A stretch of DNA of 64,000 bases, taken from Amblyomma americanum (lineage: Eukaryota; Arthropoda; Arachnida; Ixodida; Ixodidae). Under the pieces are notes generated by a model. It was not told the origin of the DNA. It saw only the letters and a list, made by a program, of their open reading frames with translations, and ran no database searches. Both the position numbers and the translations under genes were made by a program. Location of the stretch: the NCBI RefSeq assembly GCF_052857255.1, contig NC_135500.1, positions 54,647,272 through 54,711,271 on the forward strand, written 5' to 3'. This document shows positions 34,473-45,760 of this stretch, piece by piece (within the stretch, counting starts at the first letter, position 1; each line of letters opens with the position of its first letter).

Positions 34473-35030
34473 CAGTCCATTGTCGTCAAGAAACACATTT
34501 AAACTTCTCAGTTCCGGTGGTCCTTGAGAACGACCGCCATGGTCTGTTAGGTTGTTCACGTCGCCAAATACTTCTCTTTGAACCTCTTGTAGCACGAAAT
34601 GCTGCGCCCTGCCGATTTCATCACCGCTGAACAGACCCTCCACACGATCTTCCCCCGAGTGCAATTGTGCACGAACCGCCGCACCCAAGCTGTAACTCGC
34701 TGCAAACGATTCAAATTACTGAAGCGCTTGATTTCAATTAATGGTAGCAGCGCCTGTGCTGCAACGTGGGTGACCGCTGACTTTGTAGGTTTTCGTTCTT
34801 CGTCGACTGCCTCAGCAGGAATATCAGTCGGTGTGTCAGGCCAGGTTGCCGGTGACTGCGCAAACCATTTGGGTCCCTTCCACTCTCTCGGAATCGGTTA
34901 GCCACGAAGGGCTTCCACTGCGCAGATAATCCTTTTACTCAATATAGTGCAATCATGGAGTCTGTCCATAGAGTTACCTCGTCGAGGTTCAAGGCCAAAG
35001 AGTGTTTCAGGTATACGCACATCCTCGCAC
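34473..35030 (-). pseudogene. BEL/Pao Pol, region between RNase H and integrase
   Basis: On the minus strand, from about 34870 down to 34477, frames read PTDIPAEAVDEERKPTK, RFSNLKRLQRVTAWVRRFV and near the LINE edge ELRSLNVFLDDNG. These are linker motifs usual in BEL Pol between RNase H and the integrase zinc finger. The sequence continues across the LINE at 30034. Confidence 0.75.
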
Positions 35031-35033
35031 CTA

Positions 35034-36757
35034 TCAAGGCTCCAAGAAGCTCCAAACGTGGCAGAGATAACGTCTTGATGGGCGCGACACGCGTTTGGCC
35101 ATGAGCAAGGAAACCGTTATTCTTCCATCGCTCTCGCTTCTCAGGTAGGCGACAGCTCCATAGGCTTGAGGGCTTGCGTCCGTATATATGTGAAGTTCGA
35201 TGCCGCCGTCGGAACTGCAGTCGTATCGACGAGGTAGGGAAACGTCCTTAAGGTGATGCACGGTGTCGATCCAATTCCCCCATTCCTCACGCTCTGCGTG
35301 AATGCTTTCCCCCAGCCCAAGTCAAGCGTCCAAAGTTCTTGAAAGAGCATCTTCACTGTGATTGTCGCTGGACTTAAGAGACCGAGTGGATCAAATATTC
35401 TCGCTGAGGATTGCAGCTCAAACCGTTTGGTGTTTCTGTTGACTGTGAGATGCTCCAGCGCTGTTTTCAGGGAATACTTCAGCTCGTCGTTTTCTCGGTC
35501 CCACTCGAGTCCGAATATTCTTGCTACGGCTGATGTCGTCGTTGCAGTGTCGGTGCAGGGATTTCCGTCGTCGTCAGCTTCGAATCGTTGTTGCAGGAGT
35601 TTACTTTTGGAGCTCCATTTCAGCAGTTTCATTCCTGCTGAGCTCACTATTCGCTAAGCCTCCTTATAAACTTTCATTGCCTCTTCTATGTTGCCGACTC
35701 CGGTTATCAAATCGTGAACGTACAGGCAACTTCCTGGCATTCGTGCTGAGTGAGAGAGGTCCTCGGAGGCATTAGCCAGGTGATACTGTGTTGTGGCGGC
35801 CAGCGTGAAAGGGCTACTTGTGGCGCCAAATGGCACTCATGTCATACGCCAGGCCTCTACATTAACCTGTGCTGAGCTTTCACATGGCGGAGATGAATAC
35901 CAGAGGAGTCGAAGTGCATCGCTGTCCTCACTTTTGATGCCAATTTAAAGGAAGTCCTTCTCGATGTCGGCGGTGAATGCTACTTCATGGCAACGGAAGT
36001 TAAGAATAAGCCGAAGCAGGTCTGGGTTTAGGTTCGGGCCGGTGGAGAGGGCATCGTTAAGCGACAGGCAGCCTTGCGCCTTCGAATATGCGTCGAACAC
36101 AAAGCGAACCTTGGTCGTCGAGTTTTCTGATCGAAACGCGGTACGATGAAGCATATAGTACACTCGGGCAGAAGGGCTGCAGATTCCATCTGTTAAAGCC
36201 CTTTCAGCAAAGCCTTCATCCAGGTAGTTGCGGATAGCTCCATCATAGACCATTAGTCTGTCTCTGTTGGGTCTCAGACGCCGCATCAACCTGCCCAGGC
36301 GTTCTCTTGTTACAGCTTCGTTGCTTGCTAGCTCTTGGTCTAGATGCTTCCACGCGAGGCTTGCCTCGTAGTGCCCATCAACCAAAGTAAGAGAACGATT
36401 GAACTCTTCTCTCACCTGCTCTTCTTCCTTTCCTGGAAGGCAGCTGCTTGAGATGATACCGAGGCTCTCCAGTTCCCAGAATGCTCGAAGTTCATCCGAC
36501 AGGCTGGCTTCTTTGTCGCAGACAATGGTGCGCAGAACGGCCACAGTAGAGCACGACACCCCTGAAGCAGACCGCGCTATAGGTCTCTGCAGGCTCCAAC
36601 CGAAGTCTGTCCTCAGCGCAACCAAGGATCCTTGTACTCTCCTCATTTCGGCGTGCTCGACAGTCCAGTAGTAATCCGCGCCGATCACAATTTCTATTCC
36701 CCTTGTGATCGGGCGAGCTGGTGGAACAGTGACATCCGCCAATTCCAAATCAGCCAC
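35034..36757 (-). pseudogene. BEL/Pao reverse transcriptase and RNase H
   Basis: The ORF at 36757-35945 (270 codons) holds the pre-RT and RT start: ITRGIEIVIGADYYW, LRAFWELESLGI, VYYMLHRTAFRSENSTTKVR and FVFDAYSKAQG, then LNDALSTGPNLNPDL. Further frames give MPFGATSSPFTLAATTQYHL and YVHDLITG, where the family has YVDDL; the first catalytic D of motif C is thus H. RNase H and thumb parts follow (ARIFGLEWDRENDEL, IFDPLGLLSPATITVKMLFQ, IYTDASPQAYGAVAYL). Stops near 35943, 35850 and 35655 break the frame. Confidence 0.85.
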
Positions 36758-36959
36758 CTCACTTATCTCGATAGGATTTTCTGGGAGAAGGAGCTTGACG
36801 GAACAGATGTCTTCAATTTCCAGCGCCTCAATGCAGTGCTCTTTTCGGCTGTATTGGCTTCTAAGCTACACTCTAACTCGGCGTCGTTTTTTCTTCATGA
36901 AGTTGGCCGAGCCACCAAAAAAAGGGTAGGTGGTCACTTCTTCTTCGCCGGTCACCTCC

Positions 36960-38430
36960 AGATTCAGTTTTCGCGAGAGCTGCTTGGTGACAAATGATAT
37001 CTGGCTGCCTCCGTCAAACAGTTAGCGAGCGAGGCGCTTTCACTCAGGCCCGTCCACCCACACCTGTGCAGTCTGAAGCAACACAGCGTTTTTGTTGCTG
37101 CTGCTGAGAGTCGCTGTTGAGTGCAGCCCAGTAGAGGTCTCGCTGCTGGCATTCGGAGCAGGTGGGTCACAGAGCGAGGTGATGTGACGTCGGCCACACT
37201 TCGCGCAGCGTAGTGACCAATTCTTGCACCCTTTCGTCATGTGCCCTCGTTTCGAGCATTGATAGCATCTCCCTTCATTTCTCAGTTTTCTCTGCTCCTC
37301 CATTGGAATAGGGGCGTTGCATTCTGCCGCTTCTTGCATATCGGAAGCGCAGAAAGGGCACCTCTTGTTAGATTTGGCACCCACCTAGAGGCTGGCCGCT
37401 GAGCCCTTGCCCTTGACAATGTCGGGAAGTCGTTCTCTGGAGCGTTCAGCTCTAGGTGTTTCCTGAGGAACGTGCGGGATTCTTCCGTGTACGTTTTCCC
37501 TGCTGTCTACTTCCAAGCAAACTGACTGTAGAATGGCTTGGAGACTTGAGCTGGCGAGCACATCCTTGTCCGTACTGTGGGCCTTATGATACTCAACAGC
37601 CCACTCAGCGGGCAGTACGCGAAACGGAGCCGCGCACAGCATCGCACCGTAACTCCCATTTGATGCCCAACGTGTGAAGTCCTGCGAAGCTTCGTTGAAA
37701 GTGGTCGTGGAGGCGTCGCAGGGCGTTGACATCACTCAGAGCTCCAACCTGTGGCACGTTTAACAGCTGCCTGAGGTGTTCTTGCACGAGCACATCCTGT
37801 CGCACGAAGCGCTCTTGGAGTGTCTTTACATACAATGTAGTCTTAGTTCATCTCTGTCGCCTGTATGCCGGTCAGTGCTACTTCCGCTTTCCCCGTCAAC
37901 GCTGTCCGCAAATAGAGGAACTTCTCGGTGCTTGTTAGGCCGTTATTTTCGTGGACTGCTTGTCGGAACTGTTCCCAGAATGGTTGCCATTCAAGCTTGT
38001 CGCCGCTGAATTTCTGGAGCTCGAGCTTCGGCAATCTCTGTTGTCCGGTGCGGTCAGTAGATGATGTGGTCGCGGGGGCTTCTGTATTCACAGTGCTCGT
38101 TGCTCCGTTAGAAGAATTTCTTTCACCGTAATGCCGAAGTCGGGTCCGCATTCGTGTGATGAGCGCTTGGCCCTGACGAACACCTTGTACTGCTCCGCTA
38201 GATCTTCGTTAACGAATATGTGGTTCAATGAGGGCACCTTGCTCCTTTACCTCTTTAGCAAGGACACCCAACTCATCTGAGATTTCCGCGATGCGATCTA
38301 GTTGCTGGGGGCCCAGGTCCTCCGTCGTCGATAGCCCCGCGTGGTCCTCGTTGAGCCGGTCCAGTTCGGCGCGCGTCACCTTCGTCTTTGTTTGGAGTTG
38401 CTCCATCGCCGCCGTCTGCAGTAGTTGCAA
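36960..38430 (-). pseudogene. BEL/Pao Gag with zinc knuckles
   Basis: Minus-strand pieces in order: a coiled-coil ORF (38430-38209), the capsid-like ORF 38151-37843 (RLPKLELQKFSGDKLEWQPF, KFLYLRTALTGKAEVAL), ORF 37735-37385 with FNEASQDFTRWASNG, and ORF 37384-37040 with the cysteine clusters CPFCASDMQEAAEC, CYQCSKRGHMTKGC (a CCHC knuckle) and CAKCGRRHITSLC. The last part grades into the protease region (KNAVLLQTAQVWVDG near 37060), which is frameshifted. Frames change at least four times. Confidence 0.85.
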
Positions 38431-38485
38431 TCACTATCCCCACGTTACCGTTGCTATTTTGTTCTTCCCGGGTTTCGGCACCAAA

Positions 38486-38838
38486 GAATGGTTTTTCAAA
38501 GACGTACGGGAGAACGACACTTTTAAAAACAACGATCTAGGATTTATTTGTAACTACAGAAAGAGAAAAGAAACACTTGCCGGAGAGCGTCGAAACGGGA
38601 GCCGCACTTCTTTGGGGTCGCTGAGTGTCTGGCTTTGCTGACCATGGCACGTGATCACCCACTCCGCGCAACCGGCCGTCACACATCGACACCGGTCTCC
38701 CTCGGAGGGACTAATGGGCGATTTCCAACTGCTCTTGGAAGCAGCCGAGGCGTCCTTCCCTCAGACACAGTGGGCAGCTCCCAATGTTGCGCCGTGAAGA
38801 CGTCTTGGTGAGGCGTCACTGTCTCAGAATATTTAACA
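38486..38838 (-). repeat. BEL/Pao 5' LTR
   Basis: About 353 bases, right-hand partner of 28458-28812. It ends CAGAATATTTAACA at 38838, directly followed by the GTTGG target duplication. The left edge is less sharp: clear similarity starts at TGGTTTTTCAAAGACG (38489). Confidence 0.88.
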
Positions 38839-41800
38839 GTTGGGATGACAACAGGTTTAGCCGGACAAGACACTACCTCCGTAAAGCCGCCTCAATAGCA
38901 ATAATTTCGGCCGTTGCCGAGGATACGACAGCAGTAAAGTGCACAGACCGTTTACAGTCGAAAGAACAAATGTAAAATGCTGCTGCGCTATGTTGTTCGA
39001 ACTTGTCCACTGAACTATCAGTCAAAATTTGAAAATGGCGGACATACTCTTTTTTTCCAAATGCTCAAATACAAGCGAACGTGTTGCTGCCAAAGGAGAG
39101 CTGCGCTTCGCGCTCACATGGGGCATGTTGTGACCTTACAGTCGAGGGTCGGAAAAGACCAGGGGTGTTTCGATCGTTTCCTTGGCCTTCGGACATTAAG
39201 GCCTGAAAAACTAAGAGTATTGAGTGACCAGTAGGCCTTCGACTCATATCTCTTGCAGAGCCGCTGGAGAAAGGATCGCCCAGCTACCGTCTCTCCTAGG
39301 CGGTCAAGATGCATTAGTAGTCTCTGAGAAGCGATAAGGCTAAGAGGTTTCGATAGGGACTCATGAAGTACTGCCTTATTCGCAGCCGCCTGGAGAACTC
39401 CAATGGGTCTTCTTAGGCCATTTCTGTGGACAACTTCGAGACGTTCAATTTGTGATGCCGAGGGGGAAATTAAGGTAATTGATACATTATGCGACTGAAC
39501 ACCGGTGCTTCATGAAGTTTGACCATTGAAGAAGGATGGTTTCCCCATATCTCACTTGCAATTCTACGGATCACATTGAGACGCGATGATAGAGAAGATA
39601 CAATGGGGTCGACAGCTTTTCGCCACTGCAGACGGGAGTCAATAATGACGCCCAGAAAACGCATGTGATTGAATTGGTGGATGCAAGAGTGACCGAGGTC
39701 TATCTTCAATCGCGAATGACGTCTTCCTACACCAGGAAACAGGAAAAACCCGGATTTTTTCCGCTGATAGATACAATCCTACACCTTGAAGGTAAGCTTG
39801 TACCGAAAGTAGAACGTGTGGAGCTATAAGGGCTAATCGCTTGTGTTGGTAGCACTTGTCCAAAGACAAATGCCAGCATATATTGGCATACGCACTTGCC
39901 TGCAATTTTTTTTGCAACTAATCGATGTTTAAGAGCGTAGGGGAAAGAACACTTCCTATAGGCACACCTTGTGATAGAACCCTTTCGGTGCTTAATGTGC
40001 CACCTAACCGCACACGAACCGCACGACCACTGATAAATGTGTAAATGGATCTTAAAGGGGCTGCTAAACACTGCTTGAAGGGATGCCGATTACAGTGCAG
40101 ATGAATTCCTTATGTCGCACAGATGCTGACTCAAAAAGAATTACGAGAATCGATGGATAGGAACGGGAGTTATTCAATAAAGAAATTTCAAAATATAAGC
40201 ATGCAAAATGCTGCCCTCACTCTCCCAACGACGACACTTAGTACGACCAATCAAAACAGCCTATATGAGCACGTGAAAGAAGTTTGCACTCCATGGTTGC
40301 CTGTTCTCTGTAACTCGTTCATGCCAAGACAGGCAGCGCGTTTGTGTGGTTAAAACAATCATGTGAATGCACAGCTGACCCAGCGATGCTTCGCCGTCAC
40401 GTAGACGGCGCAGAAGGGAACACCGATCAGTGTCGTTCAATCCTTTATTGATCCGAACTCGAGCGCAAGATACTTCGACAGCGTGAACTGCTGCGCAAAA
40501 TATCAGACACATTTAGCATAACGCGTGCCGCTACTGCTTACCGCCAACCATCGCTCGTCGCTCCTAGCGCGCTGGTTGGTCATGGCGAGCAAGGAGCGCG
40601 CGCTGTTGACGGGAACGCGATGCCATCTGGCGCCGCTGCCCGGTGATCCTCCACAAGCTGACGATGTGCAGTGCCTGCTAAATGTGAAACGAACGCATCC
40701 TTCCTTGGAACCGAAACGATCGCCTATAGAGTGCAATGGCTCGATCGGATCGATTCCGCAAAGCCGCTCTCGGATGCATAGAGAGTAGCCATAAGTGATG
40801 AGTGCTAGGTCGTAGGATATTTACAGAGGCGCAAAGTCCGATGCAAAAAGGAGTCAGAGCCCCTGTTGGCGTATTTGTGTCTTACTTGCTTTACAGAGGT
40901 TTTATCTAGGGCAAACAAGTTGGTTTTGTTAGTGTAATATAAAACACAAAAACTTGACAAAACATTTCTATAGTTATTAGCACAACTTGCAGCATATTTA
41001 CTCTTTGTCCAATCATCAAGCTCCCGCTAAATGAAATCATATCCCCTGAAAACTGCCACGGTATAGTGACACCGTCAACGCCACGAATTTGTTTTTGCGA
41101 GCTAATAAAAATATTAAAAACCGCAGTACACGCGGTACGACCGATTCTAATAGCATCACTACAACTCATTCTATGCAACCAACGAGCGAAACAATGCACT
41201 GAAAATGTGTTTCGGGGCCCTTTTAGCATATGGCCCTGTATGCCCATGCCTTGCAAGGTGTTCAGAATTGATCTCTGAAGCACATTGTCACAAGCTTTTG
41301 CAACGTCATGAACATGGCTAAGGTGGAAAGGCTGAACATCACTGGTGTTGAGTGTGACGCACCAAGTCTACGACGCTATCTTGGGCACTAAGACCTCGGC
41401 GGAATCCTGTCATAACTGTTGGCAGTGCCTTGCTGTCCTCAAGCCACCACGATAAGCGTTCATTTACAGCTTCTCCATCAACTTGGCTACACAGGAGGTC
41501 AATGACACAGACGGATACGAGGCAAGGTTCGTCATGGCTGCCAGACTTCAGTACTGGAACTACATATACCGCGCTCCATGATGGAGGAACATCGCCAGTC
41601 TCCCAAACTCGATTGATGAAGTTGAGGAGCTCCTTCTTGAGTTCCGGGGCCAGATTATGCAGCATGTGGTTGGTCATACTGTCGGGGCATGGTCCACACC
41701 GGCGCTCAAGGGTACTGAGCGCATTCTGAAGCTCCCTAAGCGTGAACGGGACTTCCATGATAGACCTGGAGGAGGCAGGTGGTGTATATATATCCATTCA

Positions 41801-43672
41801 TAAATTAGCACGTACAAGTGCGTCTGCAAATTCCTCTGCCAAGCAAGCACGCAATATGTTTTTCCTTGCATATTGCGAGAGCTTCAAAAGGCTTCGAAGG
41901 GCGAGATTCTCCAGCAAAGCTGCCAATAACTCGCCATATTCTCATCATCGGTGAGAGCACTGTCAAATTAGTGCACAATGAGGCCCATTGCGTCGTGTAG
42001 AGCTTGTTCGTGTACCGTCTAATGCCAGAATTCAGCCTATTGAAGATCGTCTTCAAGTCCCTGTCGTCCTTCCGCATGTGTTGTCGCTCCGCCGTTCTCG
42101 CTGCGCAAAGGTTCCCGAGTTTTAAATCCAAGGCCGGAAAATGATCACGTAACTTGAATGCCATAGTTGCTGCCATCTTACTAGAAATCATTTTGTCTAT
42201 AACATCACCAGAAACACGTTCTAGGTGCTTTCTGTACTTGTCCCAGTTGACCACATTGCTGAATTTAGGACCACGCAAATGAAAGTTGGCAGCAAACACA
42301 AAAATTCGATAATGATAACTTCCTGTGCGGTCGGGCGCTGTTGACAACCTCATGCGGAAGTCAGGTGATTGCAAGGTAAGGTCTATAGCTGTTGCTGAGG
42401 CTGGACGCCGCAAGAAACGGGCTTCCGACATTGGCTACACACTGTTCCAAACTCAATAATGTGTACGAGTTTGCGTCCATGGGAATCCGTGTTCCTGTCA
42501 CCCCCGACGGCATGATAGGTGTTGAAATCATCGCAGATGATTCGAGGAGCTTGGCAGCGGTCGCTGAGCTGCTGTAGAAACAAATCCAATGCTACCTTTT
42601 TCCGCGGGGACACGTACACGGATGCAATACAAAGGGTTCGAAAGCCGAGAATTATTCTCACAGCCGCTACCTCAATGTGATCCGTGCAAAGATTCGTAAG
42701 GCGTAAAGAAACATGTGGAATTTCACTTATGTAAAGCGTGGCACTTCCTGCAGGAAATGCCTATGTTGCAATTTTTATGGGCGACATATCCAGTCAAGCA
42801 TCTCCCGCTTCGCAGGCCATCTGCCGACGGCCAATACTGGAACACAAGTCTCTTTCAAGAATAGTTTTAGTTCATCTAACCTACTTAATATCTCAGCGCA
42901 GTTTGACTGAAATATAAACGGCACTTTCTGGTGGATATTAGATCCGTGAGGTTGAACATCATCCATATTAAAACGAAAGGAAGTTCGCTGTGGAGGGGGT
43001 AATCATGGACTCAAAAGAAAGCACGAGCTGTATGATGTTCTTCAGGGTACCAGGCGGCATCGCTGGAAGATGTGAACGTAGGGCGCCAAACAAAACATGA
43101 AGGTGAGACACACCTTGATTTTTGAGCTCTTTATTTTGCGCAACGCACTCACAACATCGGCAAAAGATGGCGATGGGGACACACTCTCGGCCGCAGTAGC
43201 TCATTTTCTTGTCCATTGTGCATATAAGTCCCCCTTGCTCTCAAGTCTGGCTGCGATCCGGTCGCTCAGAAACATGAACACTTTGGTGGAGGTCGAACAA
43301 CTGACTCGCACGCAATGGACTTTAGCGTCTTGCTGGACTCGGGTCTCTTATGGACATTGTTAGGTAATGCAACATCAGACTCAAACACTGGGTGGTCAAT
43401 TCCTGGCGCAGGTTCCTTAGTCGGTTGGGTTTTGTGACCAGGAATGAAGGAAGTTCGGCGATTCTGAGCGCTCACATGGAAGGGGCCGCCTCTGAAACTC
43501 GATGGATGATCACCACTGCAATTGGCACAAGCAAAATTGGCCTTGCAGGCTGTAAAGTCGTGGTTGCCGCCGCGCCGCTTCCAGCGTCGATCCTTTATGC
43601 AAACTTTGGCCGCATGCCCCCACCGTTGGCATCTAAAATACCGGGGACTAGCTTCAGTGTAATTTGCAAGCA
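38839..43672 (-). pseudogene. I-clade LINE, ORF1 C terminus to RNase H, 5' and internally broken
   Basis: Read from high to low coordinates: a zinc-knuckle region of ORF1 (RYFRCQRWGHAAKVC, FACANCSGDHPSSF, 43665-43480), an endonuclease (ASVYVSPRKKV and IICDDFNTYHAVGGDRN near 42600-42480, IDLTLQSPDFRM near 42370), linker and RT start (CGPCPDSMTNHMLHNL near 41700, TGFRRGLSAQDSVVD near 41390), RT motif B (GVPIGSVLSPTLLNI near 39970), FLGVIIDSRLQW near 39650, and the start of RNase H (SSATAEIIAIEAAL near 38920). About 1.1 kb of unrelated DNA interrupts the RT. The RNase H then stops at the BEL insertion and resumes at 28457. Confidence 0.8.
40085..41215. other. Unidentified ~1.1-kb insertion in the I-LINE RT domain
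   Basis: RT sequence is lost between GIQGHMLKGPRNTF (near 41215, minus strand) and ISGRAVRVRLGGTLSTE (near 40040). The intervening DNA has no transposase. On the minus strand 40820-40370 looks like an LTR R-U5 region, with ATCAATAAAGGATTG (a poly(A) signal) near 40440 and ending GCATTCACA. I found no matching termini or target duplication. Edges are approximate. Confidence 0.4.
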
Positions 43673-43889
43673 TAACTTCTAGAAGTTGGCATTTCGGTTG
43701 TTTAGCTGAAAATAGGTCAGCATTGAAGTCGCCGACAAGAGCTACATGCCATTTTTTGACATTTGCAAGATCGAGCAGTCTTTCAACAAAGCTAAGAAAT
43801 TTATCAAGGATGCCATGGGGAGGGCGGCAGACTGCAAGAACAAGCACAATACGACACACAATAGTAACTTTTTCAAAATTATTGTTCAC
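43266..43889 (-). pseudogene. Chimeric ORF: CR1-type endonuclease joined to I-type zinc knuckles
   Basis: A 207-codon ORF. Residues 1-70 are CR1-like endonuclease shared with copy A (LAVCRPPHGILDKFLSFVER, ALVGDFNADLFSAKQPKCQ). From about residue 75 (TEASPRYFRC) it becomes the CCHC-rich ORF1 C terminus of the I-clade LINE. The junction is near 43672 and is in frame. It probably arose when one LINE landed in, or recombined with, the other; expression is unproven. Confidence 0.7.
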
Positions 43890-45224
43890 TCATGTGAAAT
43901 CTGACAAACATTCAAACCGATGATGCTCCCGAACATAAATGGAACCGCCCCCACCGCGTATTTCCGAGCGATAAACAGAAGCGTGTCTATAATCACAAAG
44001 ACTGAGCACCTCTGAGCTATCAGAATACCAGGTTCAAAAGCACACGATATAAGAGACAGATATGTTTCAATTTCTAATTTTTTTTTGAGACTTCCCGCGT
44101 TCATATGAAAGACAGAAAGGTGCTTCCCACACAACCAGTTTTCACTGTTATGCAGTGTGTTAAAGGATTCAGTCGTGTAAGTGGCCATGATTTGATTTGG
44201 ATGCCGCACTGGGCATGAACTGAGCGCTAGACAATTTCTTCGAGGTCATCTTCATTTAGAATGCTGACAGCAGCTACACCAGGGATTTTGTGCACGAAAA
44301 CTCGCCCTTCTGAAATCCAAACATACTGACACCCATTTTTTCGCTTTACGTTTTGGGAGCCAGAGCAGGCACTTGTTGGTTCCCGTCCGGTTGTCGAAGA
44401 ATATGACTCCAAGTTTCTCAGTCTGCAATTGCTTCCTTGTTTCAAACCATTTTGATCTGAGAGTTCGCAACTCAAATCTGACGATTACCACATTAAATGT
44501 CATCTTTAGACAGTTCTGCGATCTCAAGGAGCACAGCTATTTTATTTACTTCTTGCAAGAGGTCCTCATCTTCTTGTGGCTTAAGAGCACGGATTTCAAT
44601 GTTTTGCCTCCGACTGTATTACTCTAGGTCATTAACCTGTTGTCGTAGTCCGGGTACAGCTTTAAGTTCTGGTGAACTTTCCATAGCCTCTACCCGTCGA
44701 CGCTAGTCTTAATTTCCTGGTCGTGTCTTTTTTGGTGTGCTTGTTATGTCATCATAAGTATCCGACAGATGCTGAACGGATTGCTCAATACTTGTTATAG
44801 CTTCCTGGAAGTTCATCAACTTATCCAATTTTCCTTCGAGTGCCGGAATTAGGGACAGCTTTCTGTTCATTTCCGCCAGTTCTGCCTGTATATTTTCAGA
44901 CGGATTTTGTGCCTCATGTTCGCTAGCAGAAGGCTTGCAAGATGAACATTTTTTTCTTGTGGATTCTTTAATTGCTTCAAACGACTGTTTAGATATGCCA
45001 CTGCGCGTGCCAAGATGGAAATTCAAGTCCCATTCCGAACATGCTGTTATCAAGTCGTCTGCATCGAATACTTCATGGCAAGACAAGCAGTTATCAGGCA
45101 TAGCACACTTTTAGCAAGTTACGGCCTGAAAACAGAACAAGAAAAGACGGTAAGGGCAGCAGCAGTAGCTGTAGCTTAGTTGGGCTAATAGCACATGAAA
45201 TGAGGCGAAGTTTTTTACAAACCT
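43673..45224 (-). mobile_element. CR1-like LINE copy B, 5' half
   Basis: The minus-strand 5' end at 45224 matches copy A. ORF1 (45101-44709, continuing frameshifted to 44227) starts MPDNCLSCHEVFDADDLITA, a degenerate PHD-type zinc finger with C-x2-C retained. A coiled coil follows (LIPALEGKLDKLMNFQEAI), then RRM-like remnants. The endonuclease (about 44140-43690) retains HLSVFHMNAGSL and GDFNADL. The RT half is absent; sequence switches to the I-clade LINE near 43672. Confidence 0.75.
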
Positions 45225-45236
45225 ACAACCCGATCA

Positions 45237-45760
45237 AAACGCACGACAGAATTTTTTGTCGTGCGTCTGTCGCGCGACACAATTTTGTGTCGCAAGGCAA
45301 GCTGTCTTGCCGTGCCTTCTGTCGTGCGACAAGCTTCGTGTCGTGGGTTCTTTCACGCGACAAAGTTGTTTGTAGTAGGTTCTGCCGCACGACAGACATC
45401 TTTCCTGCATTTTGTCTTGCGAAAAAGGTCCCTGTCGCAGCATTTGTCGCGCGACAGGTTTCTGTCGCAGGTACTGTCGCGCGACAGAGGGAGTCGTGCC
45501 GCGCGACAGAGATTGCGTGCCTCAGCAAAGTTGCCTGTCGTGGGTTCAGTCGCGCGACAGACTTCTATCGCGCCTCTTTTCACGCGACAAAAGTACCTGT
45601 CGTGCGGCCTGTCGCGCGACCCAACAGCTTGTCGTGGGATATGCCGCGCGACAGATACCTGTCGTGGGATGAGTCGCGCAACAGATACCTGTCGTGGATT
45701 GTGCCGCGCGATAGATACCTATCGTGGGATGTGTCATACGACAGATTCCTGGTGAGGGTA
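45237..45760. repeat. Imperfect ~30-bp minisatellite of CpG-rich palindromic units
   Basis: About 16 degenerate units of near 30 bases. The best-ordered run (45648-45745) has three successive 30-base units of the form CGACAGATACCTGTCGTGGG plus a variable step and GTCGCGC. Each unit combines the perfect palindrome GTCGCGCGAC with a hairpin CGACAG-4nt-CTGTCG. Because 30 is divisible by 3, long frames stay open on both strands (for example 45200-45856), but these are a by-product. It begins a few bases from the 5' end of CR1-like copy B. Confidence 0.85.

Larger units (their letters stand above)
28458..38838 (-). mobile_element. BEL/Pao LTR retrotransposon, complete but decayed, split by a LINE
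   Basis: Two direct LTRs (28458-28812 and about 38486-38838) enclose gag, reverse transcriptase, RNase H and integrase on the minus strand. The 5-bp sequence GTTGG is repeated on both sides (28453-28457 and 38839-38843), the duplication length usual for BEL/Pao. The element interrupts the RNase H domain of a minus-strand I-clade LINE and is itself interrupted at 30039-34472 by a plus-strand LINE. Removing that leaves about 5.9 kb, a normal BEL length. All reading frames are broken and it is not autonomous. Confidence 0.9.

Noticed and set aside
40123..40353. 76-codon plus-strand ORF as a gene
   Set aside because: It lies in the unidentified insert, has no recognised domain and is short enough to occur by chance.
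45237..45760. CRISPR-like array
   Set aside because: Units are contiguous and degenerate with no unique spacers, and the context is eukaryotic.
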